64,000 nucleotides of DNA from an uncultured Bacteroides sp. (GTDB lineage Bacteria; Bacteroidota; Bacteroidia; Bacteroidales; Bacteroidaceae). The DNA is taken from contig URDR01000001.1 of the NCBI GenBank assembly GCA_900546645.1, forward strand, positions 21,764 through 85,763, in the 5' to 3' direction. The position numbers were made by a program, and so were the translations under genes. Each line of letters starts with the position of its first letter. The first letter of the stretch is position 1. Positions 26,289 to 34,764 of the stretch are shown in pieces. Below the pieces are notes generated by a model that made no database searches, had not been told where the DNA came from, and saw only the letters and a list, made by a program, of their open reading frames with translations.

Positions 26289-27299
26289 ATGAAAGTCATT
26301 GTTGATAATAAAATACCTTACATCCGTGAGGCTTTAGCGCGTTTAGCGGATGAGGTGGTGTATTTGCCGGGAAAAGAGTTTACTCCGGAAGTAGTTAAGG
26401 ATGCAGATGCACTGATTATCCGTACCCGTACGCTATGCAACCGTGAGTTGCTTGAGGGAAGCAAGGTGAAGTTTATAGGAACAGCCACGATTGGATTTGA
26501 TCATATTGATACAGAGTATTGCCGGGAAGCCGGAATCCGGTGGAGCAATTGCCCGGGATGCAATGCAGGAGCAGTAGAGCAGTATGTACATGCCGTGCTG
26601 TTATTGCTGCAGCAGGAAAAGGGAATCGACTTGCGTAAAGCCTGTTTGGGTATTGTGGGGGTAGGACACGTGGGCAGTCATATCTTGAGTATGGCTGGAC
26701 GACTGGGGATGCGTGTGCTTCTGAATGACCCTCCGCGTGCCGATCAGGGAGAAAGCGGTTTTGTCTCTTTGCAAACCTTAGCCGAGGAATGTGATATCCT
26801 TACCTTCCATACCCCACTGATCCGAGAGGGAAAATATGAAACCTTTCATTTGGCGGATGCCTCGTTTTTTAAAAGCCTGAAGAAAAAGCCTTATCTGATT
26901 AACACCTCACGAGGGGAGGTGGTTGAAACAGAGGCTTTGCTGAATGCTCTGGATAACGGAGTGATTCAGGGCGCAGTCATTGATGTATGGGAACATGAGC
27001 CTCATATCAATTTAGAGTTACTGGATAAGGTCGTTTTGGGTACTCCTCATATTGCCGGTTATTCAGCCGACGGAAAAGCTAATGCTACGCGCATGGTATT
27101 GGAGGCTTTCTGTCGTTTCTTTGGAAAAGAAATTGATTTTACGATAACATTACCCGATGATTCTCATCAGGTTTATGACAAGGATGAAAATATACGTATC
27201 TTGCAACAGTATAATCCGCATCGGGATTGTGATGCGTTGCGTGCGAATCCGGAATTGTTTGAACAGTTACGTGGAGATTATCCGTTGCGGAGGGAGTAA
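26289..27299 (+). CDS. pdxB: Erythronate-4-phosphate dehydrogenase
   Basis: 336 residues from the ATG at 26289 (MKVIVDNKIPYIREAL). D-2-hydroxyacid dehydrogenase fold: NAD loop GIVGVGHVGSHI near residue 120, catalytic Arg in INTSRGEVVE, Glu in DVWEHEPHI, and His in TPHIAGYS. The C-terminal part DITITLPDD to the end fits the PdxB dimerisation region, a little shorter than in E. coli. It acts in the DXP-independent step series from erythrose 4-phosphate to pyridoxal phosphate. Confidence 0.9.
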   Translation: MKVIVDNKIPYIREALARLADEVVYLPGKEFTPEVVKDADALIIRTRTLCNRELLEGSKVKFIGTATIGFDHIDTEYCREAGIRWSNCPGCNAGAVEQYVHAVLLLLQQEKGIDLRKACLGIVGVGHVGSHILSMAGRLGMRVLLNDPPRADQGESGFVSLQTLAEECDILTFHTPLIREGKYETFHLADASFFKSLKKKPYLINTSRGEVVETEALLNALDNGVIQGAVIDVWEHEPHINLELLDKVVLGTPHIAGYSADGKANATRMVLEAFCRFFGKEIDFTITLPDDSHQVYDKDENIRILQQYNPHRDCDALRANPELFEQLRGDYPLRRE

Positions 27300-27300
27300 G

Positions 27301-27528
27301 TTTGAGTTTTTTAGTTCTTAAGTTCCTAAACGCTTGATCTTTTATAGCAAAACAAAACTGGTTTACGAAAGATATTTCGGTGATTTGTCATCCTGAACGA
27401 AGTGAAGGATCTCGTAAACATCCACATGAACGTATTCGGGATGCTTCGCTTCGTTCTTCATGACAATTTATTTTTGATTGAGCATATACTTATAAACTCA
27501 CAAGTTTACAAACTCATCAACTTGCAGA
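27301..27528. repeat. Compound inverted-repeat element between pdxB and cysS
   Basis: Outer layer: AACTC/GAGTT-type AT-rich arms at 27301-27328 and 27488-27515, imperfectly complementary. Inner layer: 27385-27413 and 27438-27466 are complementary at about 24 of 29 positions, with the left arm containing CATCCTGAACGAAGTGAAGG. The inner wording resembles a dispersed palindrome I associate with many bacterial genomes. No gene fits in the spacer. Confidence 0.7.
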
Positions 27529-29007
27529 TTACTTGTTTAGTTTCCAGGTAAATCCGTCTTTGGTGTCTTTAACCTCGAATCCTAGCGCGGCAAGACTGTC
27601 GCGTATCTTGTCACTGGTTGCCCAGTCTTTATTTGCTTTTGCCTGCATACGTTGTTCCAGCAGCATGTCAACTACCTTACCGTAAGCTTCTTCGCGTGCT
27701 GCGTTGTTTTCTGTTTCAGCTTTCAGCCCAAGAACATCGAATACAAAGAGATGGAATACTTGCTTCAGTTCTTCTAAGTCTTCGCTACTGATTGTGGCTT
27801 TTTTGTCGATGACTGTATTAATCATACGTGTAGCATCAAACAGGTGTGAAATCACAATCGGAGTATTCAAGTCATCGTTCATTGCTTCGTAACATTTTTC
27901 ACGCAGGCCTTTCGGGTCAATACCTTCGGTAGCTTTTGCCGGAGTGATGCGGTCTAAGTTTTTCACTCCTTCCATTAAGCGTTCCAACCCTTTTTCTGCA
28001 GCCTGCAATGCTTCGTTGCTGAAATCAACTGTGCTGCGGTAATGTGCCTGAAGGATGAAGAAACGGATGGTCATGGCTGAATAAGGCTGAGCGAGCAACT
28101 TGTTTGAACCGGCAAAGAACTCATCGAGTGTGATGAAGTTTCCCAATGACTTACCCATCTTTTGTCCGTTGATGGTTATCATATTGTTATGCATCCAGTA
28201 ATGTACCATATCATGTCCTTGCGATGCAACGCTTTGTGCAATTTCGCATTCATGGTGGGGGAAAATCAAGTCCATTCCTCCTCCGTGAATATCGAAGTTT
28301 TCACCTAAATATTTGCGTCCCATGGCTGTACATTCGCAGTGCCATCCGGGGAATCCGTTGCTCCATGGTGAAGGCCAGCGCATGATATGCTCCGGTTGTG
28401 CACATTTCCAAAGAGCAAAGTCTGCCGGATTATGTTTTTCCTGCTGTCCGTCCAGTTCACGGGTCGTATTGATTACGTCGTCAAGATTGCGTCCTGACAG
28501 CTTCCCGTAGTGGTGATCTTTATTGTATTTCGCCACGTCAAAATAAACAGAGCCTTGGCTTTCGTAGGCATAGCCGTTTTTCAGAATTTCTTCTACCAGC
28601 TGGATTTGCTCAATGATATGTCCTGATGCATGAGGTTCAATGCTTGGAGGAAGTACATTGAGGGCTTCCATTGCCTTGTGATAGCGGTTCAGGTAATATT
28701 GAACCACCTCCATCGGTTCCAACTGTTCCAGACGGGCTTTTTTGGCGATCTTATCTTCTCCTTCGTCGGCATCATGTTCCAGATGACCTACATCGGTAAT
28801 GTTACGTACATAGCGTACCTTGTAGCCCAGATGGGTAAGGTAGCGGAAAAGGATGTCGAAGGTAATTGCCGGACGTGCATGACCTAAATGCGCGTCTCCA
28901 TATACTGTAGGTCCGCATACATACATGCCTACGTGAGGGGCATGAATCGGAACGAAGGTTTCTTTCCGGCGGGTTAACGTATTGTAAATGGTTAGTTTAT
29001 TCTCCAT
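27529..29007 (-). CDS. cysS: Cysteinyl-tRNA synthetase
   Basis: 492 residues from the ATG at 29007 ([16 protein letters not shown]). A frame seven codons longer starts inside the -7 box and is rejected. Class I motifs: [21 protein letters not shown] (HIGH region, with Cys as zinc ligand), WHCECTAM and [19 protein letters not shown] (zinc and active site), and KMGKSLGNF for KMSKS, with Gly in the third position. It charges tRNA-Cys. Monocistronic. Confidence 0.96.
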   Translation of the reverse strand: MENKLTIYNTLTRRKETFVPIHAPHVGMYVCGPTVYGDAHLGHARPAITFDILFRYLTHLGYKVRYVRNITDVGHLEHDADEGEDKIAKKARLEQLEPMEVVQYYLNRYHKAMEALNVLPPSIEPHASGHIIEQIQLVEEILKNGYAYESQGSVYFDVAKYNKDHHYGKLSGRNLDDVINTTRELDGQQEKHNPADFALWKCAQPEHIMRWPSPWSNGFPGWHCECTAMGRKYLGENFDIHGGGMDLIFPHHECEIAQSVASQGHDMVHYWMHNNMITINGQKMGKSLGNFITLDEFFAGSNKLLAQPYSAMTIRFFILQAHYRSTVDFSNEALQAAEKGLERLMEGVKNLDRITPAKATEGIDPKGLREKCYEAMNDDLNTPIVISHLFDATRMINTVIDKKATISSEDLEELKQVFHLFVFDVLGLKAETENNAAREEAYGKVVDMLLEQRMQAKANKDWATSDKIRDSLAALGFEVKDTKDGFTWKLNK

Positions 29008-29027
29008 AATGAATTGAGTTAATGCCA

Positions 29028-29035
29028 CAAAGTTA
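29028..29035 (-). promoter_or_regulatory. -7 box for cysS
   Basis: The minus strand reads TAACTTTG, a full TAnnTTTG match, 20 bases before the ATG at 29007. Confidence 0.55.
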
Positions 29036-29199
29036 CAATTTTTTTCGAAGGAATGAGATAAAGCCTCATTGGTTTTTTACTTGTTTCGGACAGAGAGATG
29101 TTTTTCAGATGGAAAAGGGAGGCGGGATGTTTTGGCTTTTACCGAAAAGGCAGCATGGTAATTGATGGGCAGTGGCTTGCCAGCGTCTGGCTGGAGATT

Positions 29200-31143
29200 T
29201 TATTTCATTAAGATAACACCGTCGTTGGGTTGAATGGTTACCGGTACGGATGTAGCCGTCTTGACGGATAACTCCTTCCGTTGAGGCTCTCCTTGCTTGC
29301 CATCTGTATAGGTAACAACAACATCTCCATTATTCAGCATCGGGAGATTAAGAGAAAGCTTTAGTGGCTCTTTTTGTGCGTTGATTCCGGCAATGTACCA
29401 ACGGTTTCCGTGACGGCGTGCAAGGACAGCGTATTTCCCCGGATAGCCGTCGATGAATACTGTTTCATCCCATGTAGTAGGAATCTGTTTCATAAAGTCG
29501 AGTGCTACCTCAGGAGCATCAGTCAGGTTATTGGGAGCCAACGCAAAGTTCTGAATCGGGTTTTGGAAGAGCACTGCAGTAGCCAGCTGGAATACATCCG
29601 AAGTGCGGCGTATAGTTCCCCCGTCATTGGTCCGGTTATACCGTTTGTTCAGGAAGGTACCTCCAAACTCCATAGAGCCTACCGCATTGCGGATAAACGG
29701 ATGCAGACAAGCATTAAAGGCTTCATTGTCATTGAAATGCTGGTTGAAAATCAGGTTTTCGGAAGCCAGCACCGCCTCACTTCCTACATAGTTGGGGTAC
29801 ATCCGTTCCCATCCGCGCGGAAGGGTACAACCATGGAAGATGACCATTAAGCCATGATCATCAGCATCACTTAAAATGGCTTCATACAAGCGCATGGTTT
29901 CTTGCTTATCGCCTCCGAAGAAGTCCACTTTGATGCCTTTTGCACCTATTTTCTGCAACCATTTCATTTCACGTTTGCGTGTAATCGGGTTGTCCATGAT
30001 GTTAGTCGGACTTTGTTCAATATCGTTCCAATAGCCGCTTGAGCTATACCATACTATAGGTGAGACATTTTTGCTCTGAGCGTATCTGGCCAATTCTTCC
30101 ATTCGCTTGTGACCGATATTTTTGTCCCACCAGTTATCTATCAGGAAGAACTCATACCCCATTGCTGCAGCCAGATTGATATAACGTATCTGGTCATCGA
30201 AGTTGATACTTCCGTCTTGCCATAAAATCCAGCTCCATGTGCCTCTTCCGAATTGATAAGTATGCTCACTTTCGTAGCGAGGTTCTACCACATCCCATGG
30301 AACCGTTGTTTCAACGATGGGCTTCAGATTATTACCCACGGTGATGGTACGCCAGGGAGTTACGCCCGGTAAGGCAATACCCGGAGCTGATGTGCCGTTG
30401 CCGTTGTTTTCTTCGGGCATCGGATAAGCTATGGTGTAAAGTCCTTCCGGAGTGGCATCACTTAAGCGGGAAGCACAGAATTTGCTGTCTACTCCTGTTT
30501 CACTGACCAGTGCCCATCCGTCGTTCCCGATACGGAACAATCCGGGGAATGTATAGCCGTGTCCGTATTGTGAACGTGTGTTCATGGGCGCATCGGGAGT
30601 ATATTCTTCTTCATAGCTTGGCTTGGTACGTTTCCAGCCAATCATGGCATCGCTTTGCGGAGTAAGGAAAGTCGTTGTATATTCAGGAAAGTCGAATCCG
30701 GTTTTTTCTTCATTGATAACCATACTTCCGGTTTCGCTTGACTTGGGAATTTCATAGCGGAAAGCTACATCATTGTTGCTTACGCGGAAAACGATATTGA
30801 CCGGTTGCTTGTTTGTATTCTGCAAGCGAACGGTCAGTTCATTGGCTGCATAGTTAACAACGGAGCGTTTGATCCGGTCTTGTGTATATGTTTTGTTTAT
30901 CTGGCTGGTTTCTTGTCCGATGAGTGACATACCTTGGCTGAAATTTCCTGTATTGGCAATAAATCCGAGAGGTGATTTTTCGAGAATGGTTTTTCCGTCA
31001 TAAGAAACCGAATACATGGGTATTCCTCCGTTGACTGCCAAATCTACTTTCAGGCGCGTATTAGGACCGGTTACTGTAATAGACTGTGCCAATGCCTGTG
31101 AGGCAAGTAAAGCGAAGGCATAAAATAGTCTTTGTTTTTTCAT
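29200..31143 (-). CDS. GH97 glycoside hydrolase
   Basis: 647 residues with a signal peptide (LFYAFALLASQALA). The N-terminal beta-supersandwich is followed by a TIM barrel: WSWILWQDGSINFDDQIRYI, FFLIDNWWD, GIKVDFFGGDKQETM, and SEAVLASENLIFNQHF. Asp407 in KVDFF is in the place of the nucleophile of retaining GH97 members such as alpha-galactosidases; the inverting SusB branch lacks it. So retaining activity on alpha-galactosides or similar is likely. It follows the GH43 gene by 39 bases on the same strand, forming a two-enzyme unit. Confidence 0.88.
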   Translation of the reverse strand: MKKQRLFYAFALLASQALAQSITVTGPNTRLKVDLAVNGGIPMYSVSYDGKTILEKSPLGFIANTGNFSQGMSLIGQETSQINKTYTQDRIKRSVVNYAANELTVRLQNTNKQPVNIVFRVSNNDVAFRYEIPKSSETGSMVINEEKTGFDFPEYTTTFLTPQSDAMIGWKRTKPSYEEEYTPDAPMNTRSQYGHGYTFPGLFRIGNDGWALVSETGVDSKFCASRLSDATPEGLYTIAYPMPEENNGNGTSAPGIALPGVTPWRTITVGNNLKPIVETTVPWDVVEPRYESEHTYQFGRGTWSWILWQDGSINFDDQIRYINLAAAMGYEFFLIDNWWDKNIGHKRMEELARYAQSKNVSPIVWYSSSGYWNDIEQSPTNIMDNPITRKREMKWLQKIGAKGIKVDFFGGDKQETMRLYEAILSDADDHGLMVIFHGCTLPRGWERMYPNYVGSEAVLASENLIFNQHFNDNEAFNACLHPFIRNAVGSMEFGGTFLNKRYNRTNDGGTIRRTSDVFQLATAVLFQNPIQNFALAPNNLTDAPEVALDFMKQIPTTWDETVFIDGYPGKYAVLARRHGNRWYIAGINAQKEPLKLSLNLPMLNNGDVVVTYTDGKQGEPQRKELSVKTATSVPVTIQPNDGVILMK

Positions 31144-31182
31144 GAGTATAGTCTGTAATAAAATGATTAGATGAAAGCAAAA

Positions 31183-32193
31183 TTAATGAATGTATGTTAC
31201 GATAGGCCATCCGTCGGGGCTCCAGTTCATTTCCCGGATGAACAGCTTGGGAGCTCCGTTTTCGGCTAAAGCGTAGGCATGGCAGATGAAATAATCTTTT
31301 CCGTCTAAATGATAAGCTGAGTTATGTCCGATGCCGGCAAAATCTTTATTCCCCTCTATTACCAGCGAGCCGCCTCCTTTATCCATGGGCATTCCTTCTT
31401 TATCCAAGTAAGGTCCGGTAACCGTTTTCGAGCGTCCCACTACCACTTTATAATCACTCTTTTCGCCCCGGCAGCAATAGTCGAAGGAAACAAAGAGATA
31501 ATAGTAGTCGCCATGTTTCATGATAAAAGGAGCCTCTACCGCTCCGTCACCGGGATTTTTATCATCGAGTTCGAACGTACGTTCACGGCGTGATAAAGAA
31601 TACCATTCTTCCGGTTGGGTCACTGCGTTCATGTCGGGAGTGAGTTTCACCATTTTTATGCCGTCCCAAAAAGAACCGAAGCTCATCCACGGGGCTCCTT
31701 TCTCATCGATGATGATGTTGGGGTCGATTGCATTCCACATGTCTCGGTTCGGTACCGACTGGATGACTTTTCCGTGGTCAGTCCATTTAAACTTCGGGTC
31801 AGTCGGATCGAGCGTTGGATTTGTAGCATGTCCGATGGCAGAGGTGTTTTTAGCGAAAGCCGAACAAGAATAAAACAGATGATATAATCCATTATGGAAA
31901 ATAATATCCGGAGCCCACGTGTGGCCCTGATACCCTTTGATAGTTTCGACTGCCCATCCGGGAGCTTCGGCAAATACCGGTTTCTCAAATTTCCATGTCT
32001 TTAAATCTTTTGATGACATGACAGAGATCCCCTGGCCGGTGGCAAACAAATAATAGGTATCACCTTGCTTGGCTAATACAGGGTCGTGTGACATGACTTT
32101 TGAAATAGGAACTTCTGTTGGCTTTACGGGGGAAGATGCACTGGCCATACTTGCTATGGCAAGCAAACAGGCTGATAAAGTTAAGAGTTTCAT
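31183..32193 (-). CDS. GH43 glycoside hydrolase, arabinanase-like
   Basis: 336 residues with signal peptide (LSACLLAIASMASA). Five-blade propeller with the GH43 acidic triad: Asp37 in SHDPVLAK, Asp157 in NAIDPNIIID and Glu220 in GAVEAPFI; GIGHNSAYH holds the His/metal site. The phrase DEKGAPWMSFGSFWDGIKMVKL is typical of endo-1,5-alpha-arabinanases. Pairing with a probable alpha-galactosidase (GH97) suggests plant pectic side chains, but no SusCD pair is adjacent. Confidence 0.85.
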   Translation of the reverse strand: MKLLTLSACLLAIASMASASSPVKPTEVPISKVMSHDPVLAKQGDTYYLFATGQGISVMSSKDLKTWKFEKPVFAEAPGWAVETIKGYQGHTWAPDIIFHNGLYHLFYSCSAFAKNTSAIGHATNPTLDPTDPKFKWTDHGKVIQSVPNRDMWNAIDPNIIIDEKGAPWMSFGSFWDGIKMVKLTPDMNAVTQPEEWYSLSRRERTFELDDKNPGDGAVEAPFIMKHGDYYYLFVSFDYCCRGEKSDYKVVVGRSKTVTGPYLDKEGMPMDKGGGSLVIEGNKDFAGIGHNSAYHLDGKDYFICHAYALAENGAPKLFIREMNWSPDGWPIVTYIH

Positions 32194-32232
32194 ATTAGTG
32201 TGTATTAAATTGTTTTCCGGGTTTCTTTTTTA

Positions 32233-32240
32233 CAAACATA
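32233..32240 (-). promoter_or_regulatory. -7 box for the GH43-GH97 unit
   Basis: The minus strand reads TATGTTTG, a full TAnnTTTG match, 39 bases before the GH43 start. Confidence 0.5.
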
Positions 32241-32361
32241 GTTCTTATTAGTGAGAATCGGGTAGACAAAATAAAGAAATAGGTGGATAAATGTGCATTT
32301 GAGTGTATCTCTTTCCATACTTACTGTGAAGAGACGAAGGCGGAAGGGAGGAATAAAAAAT

Positions 32362-32440
32362 GCCTTGACGTTTTGATTAAAACGTCAAGGCGTTCAGATG
32401 TATTCTCCTTGTTGTTTGTAAGAAAACGCGGAGGCGTTTT
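32362..32440 (-). terminator. Tandem terminator hairpins after murI
   Basis: First after the murI stop is AAAACGC/GCGTTTT (32423-32429 with 32434-32440, 4-base loop), then a perfect 13-bp stem GCCTTGACGTTTT (32362-32374 with 32379-32391, 4-base loop) followed on the minus strand by ATTTTTTATT. The second is a strong intrinsic terminator; the first has T runs on both sides. Confidence 0.85.
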
Positions 32441-32478
32441 TTTACTGGTTTGCGGAAAGAAATATACCGGTAAAGAGA

Positions 32479-33324
32479 TTAATCTAAAGTAATGCTGCGC
32501 ACCTTTAAGTTTTCTTCTTTTAAAAAGATGGAAGCCGATTCACGGAATTTTTCAACCGATTCGGTTGTCAGAAATTCGCACCGTGCGTTTTTTGAGCAGC
32601 GGATGTCCATTTCCGGATGTCGGTGCAAATAATTTTTCAGACTTTCACTTACCAGCTCGCCCTGTGATACCAGCCGGATATGGGAGGGGGTGAACCGGCG
32701 TATTTTGTGGATGAGCAATGGGTAGTGCGTGCATCCTAAGATAAACGTATCAATAGCCGGGTCTTTTTCAAGTAGACTCTCTATGTATTTGCGTACAAAA
32801 AAGTCGGCTCCTTCAGAGTTGAATTCATTGTTTTCAACCAAGGGTACCCAAAGCGGACAAGGAACTCCAGAAACTTGTATGTCGGGGAAGAGTTTGCGAA
32901 TTTCAAGGGGATAAGAGAGTGAGCGTACCGTTCCGGCTGTAGCAAGCAGTCCGACATGACGGGTGTGGGTTATATCACCAATACACTCTACTGTAGGCCT
33001 GATTACTCCTAAGACACGGCGCGTTGGGTCAAGGAAAGGAAGGTCGTTTTGCTGGATGCTGCGCAGAGCTTTTGCAGAAGCTGTGTTACAAGCCAGAATC
33101 ACCAGCGGGCAGCCTAATTCAAAAAGTCTCCGTACGGCCTGAAGCGTAAATTCATAAACCACTTCAAATGAGCGCGAACCATAAGGAGCGCGCGCATTGT
33201 CTCCCAGATAGAGATAGTCATAAGAGGGAAGCAGTTCGCGGATTTTGCTGAGAATGGTAAGCCCGCCATATCCAGAGTCGAATACTCCAATGGGGCCGGT
33301 AACCGGGATAGAAGAAATAGGCAT
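32479..33324 (-). CDS. murI: Glutamate racemase
   Basis: 281 residues. The two catalytic cysteines are Cys79 in LACNTASAKAL and Cys198 in GCTHYPLL, with the substrate loop VFDSGYGGLTIL and GDNARAPYG. It makes D-glutamate for peptidoglycan. It lies downstream of the ompH pair in the same direction, separated by about 220 bases of inverted repeats, and ends in tandem terminators. Confidence 0.96.
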   Translation of the reverse strand: MPISSIPVTGPIGVFDSGYGGLTILSKIRELLPSYDYLYLGDNARAPYGSRSFEVVYEFTLQAVRRLFELGCPLVILACNTASAKALRSIQQNDLPFLDPTRRVLGVIRPTVECIGDITHTRHVGLLATAGTVRSLSYPLEIRKLFPDIQVSGVPCPLWVPLVENNEFNSEGADFFVRKYIESLLEKDPAIDTFILGCTHYPLLIHKIRRFTPSHIRLVSQGELVSESLKNYLHRHPEMDIRCSKNARCEFLTTESVEKFRESASIFLKEENLKVRSITLD

Positions 33325-33329
33325 GTTGT

Positions 33330-33522
33330 GTTTTAGTTTTTGAGTTCTTAAGCTTTTGAGTTTTCTCTCATTTTATGATATGTTCATAGCATGCTTACAT
33401 ACTCAGAAACTGAAGAAACAAGTCTTTATTATAAAATTTGAGTTTTTAAGCTTAGGCTTCCTAGTTTTTTATCGGTAAACGGATACCGGTGAACAGGAAA
33501 GTGTAAACTTAAAAACTCAAAT
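33330..33522. repeat. AT-rich inverted repeats between ompH and murI
   Basis: ATTTGAGTTTTTAAGCTTA (33436-33454) pairs with 33504-33522 at 18 of 19 positions. A further copy of the same wording (GTTTTTGAGTTCTTAAGC, near 33335-33355) lies next to the murI start, reading ACTCAAAAGCTTAAGAACTC in the murI sense. The loop also holds CGGT/ACCG pairs. No gene fits. Confidence 0.75.
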
Positions 33523-33542
33523 GTATTTTAAACTTTCAAAAC

Positions 33543-34085
33543 TTATTGTGCTGGAGCAGCTGGAGTATACGGAGCGGCTGTCAAGCTGATTCCTAAGTTC
33601 GTTTTGATGTCGTTTGTAATGTCTTTAGATGATGATTCGTTGATATACGGAATGTCTGTACGGTTCAAGTCGAAAGCATAAGTATAACCACCTGCCTGAC
33701 CTACAGCCTTGATGGCTTTGTCTAATTTGTCATAGATAGGATCCATCATCTTTTTGTAAGCAGCTTCTAACTGTTGCTGTGCATCCTGCTGGAACTGCAT
33801 TCCTTTTTCCTGAAGTTCCTGAAGTTCTTTCTGGCGACGTTCTTGGATGTTTTGTGGCAAGGTGCTCTGTTCTTTCTGATATTCAGCGAATTTTTTGCTG
33901 AACTCGTCAGAAGCGCGTTTGATTTCGGCTTCGTACTGTTTCTGCATAGCCTGGATATCAGTCTGTGCCTTGGCAAATTCAGGCATTACCTGAATGATAT
34001 CCATTGAGCGGAAGTGTGCAAACTTTTGTGCAAATACGCTCATCGGAGCGATGAGCAAAAGTAATAAAGCAATTTTCTTCAACAT
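33543..34085 (-). CDS. OmpH/Skp-family periplasmic chaperone (second copy)
   Basis: 180 residues. Signal peptide MLKKIALLLLLIAPMSVFAQ, then the Skp pattern: KFAHFRSMDIIQVMPEFAKAQTDIQAMQKQYE and a long coiled coil rich in Lys, Glu and Gln, and a closing beta part GYTYAFDLNRTDIPYIN. Skp holds unfolded outer-membrane proteins for BamA. It is the second of two tandem paralogues; a TACATTTG box at 34116-34123 in the 43-base gap may give it extra transcription. Confidence 0.88.
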   Translation of the reverse strand: MLKKIALLLLLIAPMSVFAQKFAHFRSMDIIQVMPEFAKAQTDIQAMQKQYEAEIKRASDEFSKKFAEYQKEQSTLPQNIQERRQKELQELQEKGMQFQQDAQQQLEAAYKKMMDPIYDKLDKAIKAVGQAGGYTYAFDLNRTDIPYINESSSKDITNDIKTNLGISLTAAPYTPAAPAQ

Positions 34086-34115
34086 AGTCTTTTATTTTAT
34101 TGTTTTTATTAGATG

Positions 34116-34123
34116 CAAATGTA
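34116..34123 (-). promoter_or_regulatory. -7 box between the two ompH genes
   Basis: The minus strand reads TACATTTG, a full match to TAnnTTTG, 30 bases before the second ompH start. It overlaps the end of the upstream ompH by a few bases of spacer only. No -33 box seen. Confidence 0.35.
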
Positions 34124-34128
34124 TGAAA

Positions 34129-34644
34129 TTAATTTGAATATCCTAATTTTGAAAGTACTTCATTGCTGATATCAATGCGTGGGGAAGCAAAAATCATGCT
34201 TTGAGCAGAGGCTCGGTCAATTACAGCATCGTATCCTTTAAGGGTTGCAATGTCTTTCACCGCATTGTAAACCGCATTCTGTATTGGCTCTATCAGTTCT
34301 TGCTGTTTTTTTGCCAGTTCTCCTTCCGGTCCGAAAAAAGTTTTCCGTAATTCAGCCACTTCTTTTTCCTTGGCTATAATTGCTTCTTCTTTTTGGGTGC
34401 GCTGGTTGGCCGAGAGAGAGGATGCCTGTTTTTGATAAGCTTCATAGAGTGATTTAGCTTCGTTGGCTTTTGCTTCAATCTGGCTTTGCCGGTTTTTAGA
34501 AAGAGATTCCATTTGTTGGGTTGCTTGTTGGTATGCCGGAATGCGTTGCATGATGTATTCCATGTCAACCAAAGCAAACTTCTGTGCATTTGCCGTAACC
34601 ATGCAGGTTATAAGCAGCAGAGCGGAAAGGATAAACTTTTTCAT
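34129..34644 (-). CDS. OmpH/Skp-family periplasmic chaperone (first copy)
   Basis: 171 residues. Signal peptide to NAQ at about residue 21. KFALVDMEYIMQRIPAYQQATQQMESLSKNRQSQIE starts the Skp fold, a coiled coil spans about residues 45-125, and GYDAVIDRASAQSMIFASPRIDISNEVL closes it. It follows bamA in the same direction, the usual order for Skp with its client assembly factor. The pair of paralogues diverge well outside the coiled coil. Confidence 0.9.
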   Translation of the reverse strand: MKKFILSALLLITCMVTANAQKFALVDMEYIMQRIPAYQQATQQMESLSKNRQSQIEAKANEAKSLYEAYQKQASSLSANQRTQKEEAIIAKEKEVAELRKTFFGPEGELAKKQQELIEPIQNAVYNAVKDIATLKGYDAVIDRASAQSMIFASPRIDISNEVLSKLGYSN

Positions 34645-34660
34645 AAGTATTTGGTTTTTG

Positions 34661-34759
34661 AGTTTTTGAGTTTATAAATTTTTGAGTTCTTAAGTTTGTC
34701 ACAGTGTTGCTTCATCTATGATAGCTTATGAACTCAAAAATAAATAAACTCACAAACTT
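34661..34759. repeat. Long AT-rich inverted repeat between bamA and ompH
   Basis: Arms 34661-34694 and 34725-34759 are complementary at 30 of 34 aligned positions, with a 30-base loop. Each arm is made of GAGTT/AACTC units of the family found in other spacers here. It lies in the 120-base spacer after the bamA stop and could form a long hairpin in the mRNA. Confidence 0.8.
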
Positions 34760-34764
34760 ATAAA

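Noticed and set aside
27385..27466. CRISPR-like repeat
   Set aside because: It is a single inverted repeat with no regularly spaced direct copies; no CRISPR array or cas gene is seen anywhere in the window.
32283..32492. 69-codon plus-strand frame between GH43 and murI
   Set aside because: It reads through both murI terminator hairpins and has no family likeness.
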